Origin: Oryzias latipes
Lineage: Eukaryota > Chordata > Actinopteri > Beloniformes > Adrianichthyidae
Direction: 5' to 3'
NCBI RefSeq assembly: GCF_002234675.1
Contig: NC_019864.2
Location: 11,983,582 to 12,047,581 of the forward strand
Length of the DNA: 64,000 nt
The notes under the pieces are model-generated. The model searched no databases, was not told the origin of the DNA, and saw nothing but the letters and a program-made list of their open reading frames with translations. Both the position numbers and the translations under genes were made by a program. Position 1 is the first letter of the stretch, and every line of letters begins with the position of its first letter. This document shows positions 33,117 to 44,452 of this stretch, piece by piece.

Positions 33117-35544
33117 CTTTAAAACTTAATCATTTCCCTACCTCCTTCACCTTGTGGACCATTTACAAGATCTAATTATGATGGAGAATTAATGAGGATG
33201 ACCTCTGAATTATATTTGCATAGAAAAACTTGTGATTCTAATTAATTTTGAAAAGAGACAAACTCACATCAGTGAGAATAGGTACGAAGGGGCACAATCC
33301 AAGCAGCAGCCTGACACAATTTCAACATATACTATTCAATTCATAGCTAAAATTTTCCTCTTAGAAAAGAAAAAAATTGTTTAGTTTTTTTTCTATCAAA
33401 CATTTATTATTTATTAAATTCAATAGATAACATTAGGGTTCTAAATGTTCTTTCTCGAGGCTCTTTCAAGCAGGCTGACGGGATAATTTGCATTTTAAAA
33501 TGAGTCAAAGGTATAGAGTAACATCTAACCGTTATAACACATAAAAGGATTAAACTTCTAAACGTGTAAATTTAATTGGGATTTCCTTTAAGGAGGTATA
33601 ATCAGCGCCTGGAGGATCGCTACATAAACTCCCACCAAATATCTAAAGCTTCAAACGATCTACCTATTACAGTTTCCTAATTGTGTTCAAAGAAAAGTAA
33701 CCTCTTTGATCTTTTAATGTCATCACTCAGATGCACAGCAGGTGGTGGAACACTGCCAGAACACCCAAAATTCAAAAGACCATAGGCCAATTTTTTACAG
33801 TTAAAGAAAATTGTGTTGTGTAAAAGCTTTCATCTTAATACCTTTAAAATGACTATAAACACAGTGTTTTACACTCACAGTAAGTAAAAATGTCAGTATT
33901 TTTTGCAGAATGCTGAACTGTCACTGTGATAAAAGAATTGAAAAGCTCTTTCTTGACATATCTTAATCATTCCAACAAGCTGATGCTCATTTGAACTGAG
34001 TCACCGAAGACAAAAACTCTGGTGACTCAAAGATGGTCCCGATAAAGGGCAGATCTACCCCGGTAATACCCCTGTTCTCTCAGATCTGGTCCACAGGTCT
34101 GTGCCCGGGTCAGAGGATTTTTTTACAGAGCCAGTGGCTGAACCCAAACACAACGGCTTAAAAAGAGAAAGGCAGGTCTGCACCGGAGGATTTTTATTTT
34201 CTGGGACATTTCTTCTTTTATCCATCAATCACAATAACAAAGAGAATGCAAAGTGATGTGTTTATCGCTCATTTATCCCCTTCACATAAAATTTTCAAAA
34301 GTTTCAAAAGAGGAAAAAAAATATGATCTCTTTGTAATAAATTAATCATCACATCATAACACCATTACCTCAAATCTATGTGCATGCACCCCAATTTAAA
34401 CACTTCTGTAAAGCACCCCTTTTAATGAGTGTTAAACTTACACAATTACAGCAAATAACAGTAATAAAGCTGTATAAAATGTTCCAGTCGCATTGATATT
34501 ACATGGCAATTTCGAAAATGAAAAATGTTCTCCCTCCTCGAAGTCCAGCGCTGTCAAAGTAGCAAGATTTTTTTTAAGGAGCAATCTTCTAAAGGATTAT
34601 AGAGCTGGGTGTTACAGCTCACTGCTTCCAGGATGTGCTCATTCCAAATTCAGTTTTATTTAAGAAGGTCAGAATACCTTGGAGCGTTTGAATCTGTGGG
34701 AATAAAAAGTTTGGCACTGTCCACACAGATTCAAATTCACTTCTTGACCAACTTCGTTGTGGGAAAAAGGACTTTGGAAAACTTCAGAAGTCTTTTATTA
34801 TTGTTGTGTGTGATATAAATCCAGAGTGGAGGATGTGCCTTTCAGTGAAAATCTTACTGAGATCAATCCTCTCACTAGGATTTATAGAGGATTACAAGAA
34901 GTTGCATTATTGTTAACGGTGAGCGGGTTGAGGGCAAACATTTGAAATAGAATGAGTCTATAAAATTAAGTTCCTGATTAAAATGCTCCCACTTGTTCAA
35001 ACTGAACAGTGTTTGGTCTGAGAAGAGGTAATGGACTTGTCAAAGAAATCCAATTAAAAGCACCTAGATGTAGAGGTAACATGAGAGACCATTACTATTT
35101 GAAATGGTACTTCTGAAAGCCGGAGGCTAACATAAATCTACTAGGAGCTGACAGGGCAGCTTCTGACAGTGTGGCTGACCTGAAGCCAACCTTACCTGGC
35201 ATCTGCTACTTTTAGAAATGATTACAAGCCATGCTGAGGTAATGTGATCATTTTAAGGTATGGTAAGCTTTGATTTACATCACAGTTCAATCAAATGCAA
35301 TGTCCAAAATGTAAAGACAACACGCAACAACTAAACTGGCAGTTGGAACTCAGATAAAAATGTAAACTGAAAGGCAAAGATGAGAGAAAATATTAGAAAC
35401 AGATTTTGAAAAGTTGCACAAAAAAGCTATAAGAACAGTGTTTTAGCTCCTCCTGATTAAGTATGGGGCCTCACGAGGAATTATACAGATCTCTGATTGG
35501 AAAGGCAAAGTTGACAGAAAATCTGCCCTTAATAAAAAGTATTT
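33117..35544. other. unassigned DNA, no gene seen
   Basis: No ORF, element end or RNA gene was recognised. A 100 bp stretch at 35165-35265 resembles 35965-36040 (see the separate entry). Confidence 0.35.
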
Positions 35545-36040
35545 TTTGTCAATCATTTCCATTCTCCATTTTCTAAACCCACTTAACCCCGATCTGGGTC
35601 ATAGGGTGTCTAGGGCCTATCCTAGCTACTGTTGGGCAAAGACAGTAGACACACTAGAAAGTTGGCCAGCCCAAAGCAGACCTCAACATAAATTAACTGA
35701 TGAATGTAGTTTTACAATGCTGACCAATAAAATATGGGGGTAGTCACCTTCAACTGTACTGCTGCAGGTTTTTAGTTCAGTCCAGGCCTGTGAAGGGTTG
35801 TACAGAAGAGTGGTCAGTTCAAGACACATCTTAAGCCTTAGTCACATTTACTCGGATAGGGGGTTTACCAGTATGGGTGTTGCAGGTTTTAAGTTGTCTG
35901 GGCCCTACAGATGGTTGTAGACAAGTAAGGCTGCATCTTAATGGAAGCGCCGGCATGTCTTACATAAAGCTTCTAGGCCAACTTGACCTGGTATCTGTTA
36001 CTTTTACAAATGCATTACAAGCATTTGTGGCTTGTGCAGC
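35165..36040. repeat. pair of related short repeats
   Basis: Near 35188 (ccaaccttacctggcatctg, then ctacttttagaaatg and attacaagc) and near 35973 (ccaacttgacctggtatctg, then ttacttttacaaatg and attacaagc) the sequence is clearly related over about 60-70 bp in the same orientation. The unit is not one I can name. Coordinates span both copies. Confidence 0.55.
35545..35695 (+). repeat. dispersed fish repeat fragment
   Basis: The words cattttctaaacccacttaa, then gggtcatagggtg, cctatcctagctactgttgg and gcaaagac follow the order of a very common fish repeat (catccattttctaacccgct ... gggtcgcggggggctggagcc in consensus order). It is diverged and truncated. Confidence 0.5.
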
Positions 36041-36169
36041 TACCTTAAGGGTCATGAAAATGAAAAATGAAACTTGCGATTGTTGTCCGTGTGGTCAGTG
36101 TATCGTAAAGTATCTGTAAGGCAAATGTTTTTTGGGAGGGGGCCTCATGAAAAAAAATCTGATACTAGT

Positions 36170-36500
36170 TTAAACTACGGATGCAACGATTCATGTCCCC
36201 TTTAATTCGGTTCAAACCTAAATTTTTGGGTCATAGTTTTGTGTCGGTTCAATGTATGATTTGTACTTTACAAAACAACAAAAACAAAAAATTCAGAAAA
36301 ATCCTTTTTTAACTGGGTAATAAGCAACTAACAATGAAGAAAAACCTTTCTGTTGGCTTATAATAAGCCTGATGTCATGTGATAATACAATAAATGATAA
36401 ATCCTTCATAAATTTATCACATGTAAACATATTGGTATGCAGTAGGGATGCAACAATTCACTTTCCCCATAACTCTGTTTAATGGTGTAACATATGGTTC
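36170..36500. repeat. hAT-like dispersed repeat remnants
   Basis: Two related starts, cggatgcaacgattca (36179) and agggatgcaacaattca (36443), are typical of hAT-derived fish repeats beginning AGGGATGCAACGATTC. No matching right ends were identified. Confidence 0.35.
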
Positions 36501-39500
36501 AGGTTTACACCAGGAATTGTAGAAACTAAAGTACCAGTTTTTGTGATTAAAATAAGTTTAAAAGAATAATTGGGTTTTAAAACAATGTTTATTCAGAACA
36601 CTCCCTATATCATGAAACAACAAGGCAAGAAAACATTTTTCTGCGCTACAGGCTATTGCACAACACAACAGACAGACTATTGCAAATATTGCTCTCTCAT
36701 GGCTAAAACATGATGTCGTTCTCTTTGAAACATGCTAACAATCAAAAGCCTGGAAAATGGAAAGGCAGCCAAATAAACGTTGGATAAGAAGAGAGCATTT
36801 GTTTTTGTCTGAAGGGTTTTCAAAGTAATTTAAGATGAAAACCCATCGCGGCAGCTGCTTCTCGTGTCAGGATGTCACAGATGGCAACTAATTGGGGGCA
36901 ACCCCTCGAAACACCATACAGGGATTAACTAGGAAAAAATAGAATTAAAAAATGGAACATGTTTAATTGGGTGTTCTGAATGACTTGATAATTTAAAGCT
37001 AAGGGTTCAATACAAGTCTGGTACAGAATTTAAAAAAAAAGAAAAGAAAAACAGCAAACAGCCAACAACACACGAATTTGTTCACGCAAAGGTAAGCATC
37101 AAGGGTGTCTGCAATAGGCGGCAAATGAAAGAACCTCTCTGGGTTTTGCACCTGTTTCTTTAATAGAACCTGCAGTGATGTCTCACTCTTTGAAGAGAAT
37201 CGTGAATTTCCATGTTGAGAATGGAGTTTTGTGAAAAACAAAAGACCTGCCACAAAGCAGTCTGCAAATCAGCTTAATGAACAAAAAAACAAATCTAAGG
37301 AAACTGATTAAGACTGTTAGTTTATAATTATTAGTTGACATGTTTACAGAAAATGCATGTAAGATCATAATATAACACAAAACTGGGCTGTTATTTCAGG
37401 ACACCTTATTTGGAGTTGCAATACTATACAAACAATTTGTTCAGTAGGGCCCTCCAATATTAAATTGTAATAGAAATATTCTCATAAATCTAAAATATAT
37501 GAGAGACCCATGTAAAGAGAGGGAATACTCTGGTTTCCATAGCAATTTTAAGCACTATCCCATGGTAACCTAGGAACGAGGGCTGTGATTTAGTGGACAT
37601 TATTTGTTTGCCTTTAGTTTTTACTATGATGATTCTTGAATAGAAAGGGCAGAAATCCAAAATCATTCTAATTAAAAAAATTAAATTAAATTAAATTGTT
37701 AATTTAACAGATATTACTTCTGTATTACTAAAGTAAAAAAATATGTCATGTTACATCAGGACACATTTAGGAAAAGAAAACTCAACTCAATTCTCAACTC
37801 CACTTTATTTATAAAGCACTTTAAACAGAAAAAAGGATCACCAAAGAAACCGACAATCAAATGTTCATTTTTTTTACAAGTTTTTTCACTTATGTTAATT
37901 ACAAAATATTATTAAAAAGGGATTGTAATGTAAATATAGGCTTGTACTCCAGCTCTGTTCATTTTCTTGTACCTAAAAGGGTGAAATGATAATTTCGCTA
38001 CTCACTAGTCTTTCAATGCATCAGGTGGAAATACAAAAAACATAAAAAAAATGTTTATCTCTATTCCTCCATACACAAATGTATCTGTAACTTGAACCCC
38101 AAATTTCTTCAGCTAATACCTGACTTCAGCTTTGCAACAGTTGCATTATTGCTGCATCTAATTTCTTAACAGAAATTGTCTGTAATGCTAACGATTTCTT
38201 TGAAAATATGTATTAAATAATAACTGGTGGAGAGCTTTTCACAAAAGAAAAAACACAGTTAGACCAGCAAATATCCTTTACTTTGAATTCATATTGATCT
38301 GAAGAAGTTGACAAGGTATCAATTCCTTCATAAAATCAATATTTTGAAGAGTCAACCATGGAATTGAGAGTCGTATCCCAGTGCACCTCTGCATGATCAG
38401 ATCAAAACGTTTAAGACATCAGCCAAAACAATAAAGAAAAGGAGTTCCTCTGTAGTGCAGCAGTTTGTTTTCAGGCTTTTCGGGAAACTTAGGATCCTGT
38501 TTATATGCTCAGATGTGCCCATCTGCTTTTACTTATCTTTATCCTCTATTTGTGTGGGATTATAAGGAAGGGGATCACTTTATCTGCAAATTTGTAACTT
38601 AAATATTTAAACCAAACATGATAAATCACATTTTTTTAAATCATATAACAACAGCATCATAACTCTTAAGGAACCATAGACATATACACACAGACAGATA
38701 ATCACTGATGTCACTCATAAAACTGACCCAACAAAAATGAAGCCTATCATAGTAAAATCACATCTCTCTCTGGAGTTGTTGCGGCCCACCTCAACTACAT
38801 TCCCCAAAAAAACTGTGCCGGTAAATGGATGGGAAAATGCCCCTGCAAATGTGCAAATATGAGCTCCAGTACAGATGAACCTCAAACCTGCTACATTTGA
38901 TACTTTTTCATGGCATTCTCTCTTCACAGTAACAATTTTTTTGAAATAAAATGTATAGCAAAAAAAAAAACTCTGCTCACGTGGCCTCTGTCTTTGATGG
39001 GTTTGACATGAAAAATGATCCACTCTATTTACATTACTGCAATTTCTCATTTCTTTCTTCTCTTTGATCTTCACCAATTCTTAAATAAAATTATCTCTTT
39101 TTTTCTCTGTAATGTCTCTTCTTCATTTCTTTCCAGGCTTTAATTTAAATATTCGTTTAAAAAAAAAATCAAACTGCTCACAGAAAACACTCTTAATTCA
39201 AAACATGTAATCAACTACATACATTGCTGTTTATAAAGCTGGCTGGCACTTTTAAAGCTTGGCTCTTTGTTTCCTCTTCACACAGCAACTGTGCCGCTTC
39301 AATAGTTTTAGCCATCACATTTTTCACTGAATCTGCTTTTGTGTTTTTTTTAATAGCTGCTGTGTAAAAGACGGAATCTAAGTGGCACCGCAAAGTTGAT
39401 GTTTGTAACATCTGCTCGTAACAACTGGAGCAGTATTTAAGCCACAGATATAATTTTAGCCAGTTCAGCTGAAACTTATCATTAGTTTGTTACCGTCACT

Positions 39501-40234
39501 GGCACTAACTGTTTTGAAGATCCTGCTGACTCCCATTTTTATAGACAGCACTGGAAGCAGTGACGCTTCTTTTTTTCTCTCCTTGAATTTTTGCTTTAAC
39601 CAGCGCCCCATGTTTGGACTGCCTTACAATAAAAAGATCCGATAGGTCTTCATTTGTTAACAAGATGGCATATGGGTGTCAAGTGTGTCTTCTTGTTCCA
39701 TTATGTTTAAGGTCTTTTTTTTACTTTTTAAATGATTTACTTCTTCGTTGGTTTAGTCCTGCTCTTTGTTTCTAGTTTTGTAGTTGCGATGCAAACTTGC
39801 GCATTATTACACATTCATTTTATGCAGGAATTTCCTGAATTATAAGAGCTAAGTTTGCGGGAATAAATTTTAATATCATTTTAATATAATCCAGCAGTGA
39901 AAATCCGGCCTTGTTTCCTGGTTTGAGTCAAATTTGGAAAATAATATTGGGGATTGTATAGAAAGGCATAGACATCAACGCTTTTATTGCAATAAGGAAT
40001 AAATCCAATATAGTTAAAAATAATAATAAAAACCAATAATAATGGCACGTCAGCTGAACCATATTAGCCAGTTCACCATATATGAAACAGTGGAAAAGAA
40101 CTAATTGAGTTAATTGTTCCCTATACAATAAATTATTGTTTTCAAATTGCAATATCTTATTTACGTACACAATTTTTTTTAAATCTATTTTAAAAGTTTA
40201 GAACCTTCTTTCAGGATACAGCAAATCAGCTTCA
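36501..40234. other. unassigned DNA, no gene seen
   Basis: AT-rich sequence. At 37781-37835 ctccactttatttataaagc followed by actttaaa is a familiar 3' tail of a LINE or SINE. The minus-strand frame 38715-39077 has no recognisable motif. No host exon was recognised. Confidence 0.35.
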
Positions 40235-40345
40235 ATTGGGTCGCACAGGTGATTTGGCAGAGATATGGCCTTCCTGACACCATCCTGTATTGTATCCCGA
40301 CTTGGGACCAGCACAGGAGGACCTTTCTTGGGCCACCTTGTGGCT
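40235..40345 (+). repeat. dispersed repeat fragment next to the hAT element
   Basis: The word order ttgggtcgcacaggt, gatatggccttcctgacacc, cccgacttgggaccagcac recalls a common fish repeat with 'gatgcccttcctgacgcaac' and 'gggcttgggaccggcac'. It ends just before the hAT target site. Confidence 0.4.
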
Positions 40346-40510
40346 ACAGTTAGCCATTAGATCAGGGCTGCTCATTCCTGTTCCTCGAGATCTACCACCC
40401 TGACTGTTTTCCAGATCTCCAAGTCCTGCTAGCTGCTGATTAGCTCAATCAGATGTCTCCACATTCTGATTGAATGAACACAGCTGGTCCTGGGGGGTAT
40501 TCCAGGAAGA

Positions 40511-41149
40511 ATGTCGGCTAAGCTAACGCCACTTTGGGATATGATGGAAGAGTTCCGAAGATTTCGGGCTCAAAACGAGCAGCGAGAAAACCAGGTCGAG
40601 ATTCTGGAGAAAAGACTGGACGATGTGGAACAGCAAGTAAGGATGAATAATGTCATTCTCACTGGAGTACCAATCAAGCCTCGAGCTAGCACTCCTAATG
40701 CTAGCGCTAGCGTAGCTAGCAGTGCCAATACGGAGATCGGTGCAGTGTCTTTGGAACAGCAAATACATTCATTTTACATTTTACTCACATCTAAAGGGAT
40801 TTCCCTGGATCTCAATACCATCGAGACCTGCCAGCTGCTCCCCAGGAGAAAGGAGACGGATAAACCAGCGATCCTCATCAGGTTTGTGAATCACAAACAC
40901 AAGCTAGCTTTGATGACCCAAAGGAAACAACTGAAAGGTTCGGCTGCTTATCTGAATGACCATCTGACCAGAAGGAATGCTGAAATCTCAAAATATGCAC
41001 GGCTTCTCAGGAAGTGTAAGCAGATTGAGAACACTTGGGTTAAAGGCTGCAGGATTTATGTCAAACCGCTCGGTCCAGAGGACCGATCAAAGGTTGTGGT
41101 TGTGAACACCATGAAAGACTTTGAAAAGTGTTTGATCACGGTCGTCTGA
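40511..41149 (+). CDS. LINE ORF1-like RNA-binding protein, intact frame
   Basis: The 212-residue frame is uninterrupted and begins at an ATG. Residues about 8-45 are charged and heptad-like (MMEEFRRFRAQNEQRENQVE, then a LEKRLDDVEQQ segment), consistent with a coiled coil. RMNNVILTGV then opens an RRM-like fold, with LLPRRKETDKPAILIRFVN and KLALMTQRKQLKG in its core. A basic C-terminal part (DHLTRRNAEISKYARLLRKC) follows. This order matches L1-type ORF1 proteins (Transposase_22 family), which trimerise and coat LINE RNA. A serine/alanine-rich insert with repeated gctagc words (about residues 60-73) is unusual. No ORF2 follows. Intactness suggests a recent copy; expression is unknown. Confidence 0.65.
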   Translation: MSAKLTPLWDMMEEFRRFRAQNEQRENQVEILEKRLDDVEQQVRMNNVILTGVPIKPRASTPNASASVASSANTEIGAVSLEQQIHSFYILLTSKGISLDLNTIETCQLLPRRKETDKPAILIRFVNHKHKLALMTQRKQLKGSAAYLNDHLTRRNAEISKYARLLRKCKQIENTWVKGCRIYVKPLGPEDRSKVVVVNTMKDFEKCLITVV

Positions 41150-41464
41150 AACAACATGGAGTAAACCAAAGAGCCAAATAATTTCAAGAAATATGACACG
41201 TGGATTCGTCACTTTACGTAACCTGAATAACAGCAGAGTTCTGACCTGCAGACAACTTGACCTCAACTTTCACCGTCGCTGATATCAGCTGAAGAAGGAT
41301 ATGGACCTGAATCTAATGTCTGCAGTCATAACATTGAAGAGAACTATAAACTCTGTTTTGAACCCAGGAGATCAGCTGTTATCAGTAAAAGAAGAAATAC
41401 CAACCTTGGACAATCGACAGTTATGGACCCATTTTACTCTTCCCCTACAGCATTACTTTATTAT

Positions 41465-41482
41465 AAAAAAAAAAAAAAAAAA
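41465..41482 (+). repeat. A-tract
   Basis: A run of about 18 adenines within the LINE-like insert, followed by A-rich sequence to about 41520. It could mark the end of an older insert portion. Confidence 0.8.
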
Positions 41483-42239
41483 ATACAAAAAAATATTAAA
41501 AAAAGTAAAACAAATGATTAATCACTTATTGAAAATTGTTAAATTGATTGACTTTTAATGATATTATTTCACTTTCTCCAAAACCTGATAAATTGATTCA
41601 AAAATCTTTCCTAATGTAGCATAATTTTGCACGTTTTTAACTTTTGATACTTGATGAAATTTTTGCTATGAAAATTCCTGAAACAGTGTTGTCTGCTTTA
41701 CTGATATAGTATTATGTTTTATTTATATGAATGGCTTTTATAAGTAACATAATCTGCATATAGTTCAGATGACTGATCTGCATTTGCCATGTTGATTTCT
41801 AAAATAGTTATTTTTGACGTAATACTTAAGTAATTCATCTTTGTCATGTGCTTTATCAATATCTTGTGATTTTTAATTCTGTCTGATAAAAACTGGGAAC
41901 AGGATATTGATAAATCATGTAATAAAATGGTTACAGTATAATCGGGGTGGGATTATATAAGTTCGCTTCCTCCCACTCCCTTTCAAGCAATATTTATTAA
42001 TATGTCTAATTATCCTAAGTTTGATTAGTTACTGTATGAATGTATAACTGATGATTATATTGCTGTTGTGTATTATTTCTACTTAATTGCTTGAAATAAA
42101 CCATTTCAAATCAAATCAAATCATGTTTAAACTAGCCTGACTTTAACCCTGAACTCTGGCTGAAATCTGCCTGAACTTGCTTACTCGGGGTATGTCGGTT
42201 CCAAAAAACCGGATACGAGTTAGTGTAATTACACTCGAC

Positions 42240-42450
42240 TTGGAAACTCGTGCGTTTACTTTGTCTGTTCTTGAACTACAAGCAGAAACTCTTTCTTTTG
42301 ATGTTGCAGCCGTGTTACTTTTTTGATGGACGTCTAATCTTCATACGCCACCATTAAAATCTCGCCATTAATATCGTTTCCATGGTGACTCCGGTATCGG
42401 CGATCTATTGAGAATGTCTTGATATACCTGCCGTGCACGTGCATTAACCC
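42240..42450 (-). pseudogene. Harbinger Myb-like gene remnant
   Basis: This stretch aligns by eye with 15272-15590: shared words include gtttactttgtctgttctt, agccgtgttacttttttgat, ggacgtctaatcttcatacg and ccatggtgactccgg. The ATG (minus strand, 42382) is kept, but the basic stretch coding for RGEKKKK and FSETES is deleted, leaving a very short frame. It is the core of the Harbinger MITE. Confidence 0.5.
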
Positions 42451-42622
42451 AGGGTTACTAAGTCGAGTGTAATTACGCTAACTCATATCCGGTCTTTTGG
42501 AACCGACATACCCAGAGTAAGCAAGTTCAGGCAGATTTCAGCCAGAGTTCAGGCTTAAAGTCAGGCTAGTTTAAACATGCTTCCTGGAATACCCCCCAGG
42601 AATGAGCAGCCCTGCATTAAAT

Positions 42623-43774
42623 AAGAGGGTCTTGTCAAAGGACCCACACTGGATGAAAGTCATCACTTCCCCTGGGAAACGAACCGTGATTTCCCATATA
42701 ATGTTCTTGAGTGTGTGAATATTTAAGAAAATTGCATCACTCTGTAGCATTAAAACCTTATTTCTGTGATGCCAAATTACTTAAAAAAGTAGTTTTTTTT
42801 AATCCTATAAAATCAAACTTTATTTGTATAGCACTTTTCCAACCAGGGCTTTACATTAAAAAAAACAATTATAAAAACCAAAAGCAGGACAAGAGACCAC
42901 TACACAAACCAAAATTCTTTATATTCATATATTGTTTTGTTCTACTTCTCATCAAAATACTATGGTGCCCCCTGCTGTATCATTGTGTGAATTACAATAT
43001 TTTGGGGCATTTTTCATTTTTATGTACATTTATGCATGAAAACAATTTATATTTCTGTCAATGCAAAAACTGTACAAAAACAATTTAATTCACATTCAAC
43101 TAAAAAAAAGGCAGTATCATATGTACACATTAATTCATCTGCTTGTATAGACCCGGAGTGCACCTAATTTCACCCAAAAAAATCCTTCCTGTCTGCTTTT
43201 GTTAGTCTCATTTACTTATATCTCAGTGTCAAAAAATCTCAGGTCAAAACAGAGGCGACAGGAGATATAAAAAAAAATTAGATATGTGCATTTGCAGAAT
43301 TTAACCCTTTGTAGCTACGTAAATAATGCAACAGCCAATTAATACAATGTCGTCCCAAATAAAAGTACAAACATTGCTTGTACATATACTATACTTAAAT
43401 TTAGTAGAACATGTATTAGTATAATATTGGACAGTGTGAAACGTGGGAACATCAACATGTTCAAAAATAAACAAAATCCCTTCTACTGTAAGATTTTCTA
43501 CAACTATTAATCTGCAATAGCAAAATAATTCATTTCAAAAACACAAGGAAAGCTTAAGTCAAAAGCAAACAGTTTTTAATGACTGCTTTGTAATATAAAT
43601 GACCTATGTTTAATGTTTACCTAGAAAGATAGCATTTTCTCAGGTGATGCATAGAGTGGAATATTTGACAGTCAATGATATAGAATAACAGTAAACCATG
43701 ATTTTTTTTCACTCACGTGACTCCTCTGGTTCATCACAAAAACTCAGCTCAAGATGCTTGTATGACACTTTTGT
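42623..43774. other. unassigned DNA, no gene seen
   Basis: At 42811-42860 the words atcaaactttatttgtatag and cacttttccaacc form a familiar 3' tail of a LINE or SINE. The plus-strand frame 42711-43088 starts at a non-ATG codon and has no motif. Nothing else is supported. Confidence 0.35.
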
Positions 43775-43885
43775 GTCCTAAGGAGGTGATACGGTGGAGG
43801 GGGGGAGCAGAGAAGAAGAGCACGCCGGCCTGTCGGCTTCCTTGCTGGCTGCTTTCCTGCTGTTTGTGCCCCTGCTAGGAGAAAT
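43775..43885 (-). other. possible terminal exon, unassigned
   Basis: On the minus strand a branch-point-like tcagctgat and pyrimidine-rich atttctcctag precede a GC-richer segment. One frame reads GTNSRKAASKEADRPACSSS, then LLPPSTVSPP and a stop. The composition is protein-like and the acceptor is good, but the GC-rich segment is open in all three frames and I cannot name the protein. It could be a host gene's last exon, or chance. Confidence 0.22.
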
Positions 43886-44224
43886 GGCATCAGCTGAGTG
43901 ACAAAGAGACACTCCTAATGTGAGTTATACAGTATGCAACGGTAACAGTCTATTGCACTGAATTAAAAAAAAAACTCTTTATTTTTAGAAATATTCTAAT
44001 GTTCTTTAAAAAATGTTTTACAAAGCATCAGAAATGTTTCAGAAGGGTTTTTGATTAGTAAAGATCTGTGACAGACATTCTTCAACTGCTGGTGTGGGGT
44101 GGGTCTCTGTATATGGTGGCAAATATGGGGGGAATACTGTTGTTGCTATGTGGTTATCCGTGGTCGCTCGCATTATGTTAGCAGCAAAGCTAACTAAAAG
44201 CTAACAAAACTAAAAGTTTACGTT

Positions 44225-44338
44225 CTTTGACCGTGTTCGGAAGACGCAGGGGAGATCTTCTCCAGGGCCAAATGCAGATCTTCCACTGGGGTTAACTTCC
44301 CTATTTTATCCCTCAGAGCCTCCAAAGCGGGTTAAACA
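44225..44338 (-). other. possible exon, unassigned
   Basis: A 37-codon open segment on the minus strand contains ALEALRDKIGKLTPVEDLHL followed by ALEKISPASSE. It has strongly amphipathic, protein-like composition, unlike the surrounding AT-rich DNA. It lies upstream (in minus-strand sense) of the candidate exon at 43775-43885. No clear acceptor precedes it and a stop precedes it in frame. The family is not recognised. Confidence 0.2.
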
Positions 44339-44452
44339 AAAGAACCAGTATCAGTTCTTTAAGATGAACTTTTTTTATTACTTTTGTCTTAACTCCAAAA
44401 ACAGCTACTGACTGCTCGTGTATGCGCTCCACACACCAAGCGCGCTTTTCCC

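Larger units (their letters stand above)
40510..42122 (+). mobile_element. LINE-like insert with ORF1 only (inner layer)
   Basis: The insert begins at the join after ccaggaag and ends with a tail of aaatc repeats (catttcaaatcaaatcaaa, 42101-42119). It contains ORF1 (40511-41149), an A-run at 41465-41482, and a 3' region with a gggtgggattatataa word near 41946, reminiscent of the 3' UTR of fish LINE copies. No endonuclease or reverse transcriptase is present. A 3-4 bp (c)atg duplication fits both sides. It could be a non-autonomous ORF1-only element or a copy with an internal deletion. Confidence 0.6.
40492..42597. mobile_element. Harbinger MITE (middle layer)
   Basis: Ends are GGGGGGTATTCCAGGAAG and its reverse complement. 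On both sides the next bases are (c)atgtttaaactagcctgact, but on the left this continuation is displaced to 42120 by the LINE-like insert. Subterminal arms 42124-42240 and 42462-42577 are inverted repeats of about 117 bp. The core (42240-42450) contains a Myb-gene-derived stretch. Confidence 0.75.
40363..42614. mobile_element. hAT element (outer layer of a three-level nest)
   Basis: Ends are CAGGGCTGCTCATTCCTG and its reverse complement. The 8 bp duplications are cattagat (40355-40362) and cattaaat (42615-42622), with one difference. The left 129 bp and right 17 bp belong to the hAT; the rest is a Harbinger MITE inserted close to its right end, with a LINE-like insert inside that. Confidence 0.8.

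Noticed and set aside
38715-39077. 120-codon minus-strand open frame
   Set aside because: It has no motif or recognised homology and no exon signals. Part of its length is a basic, low-complexity start.
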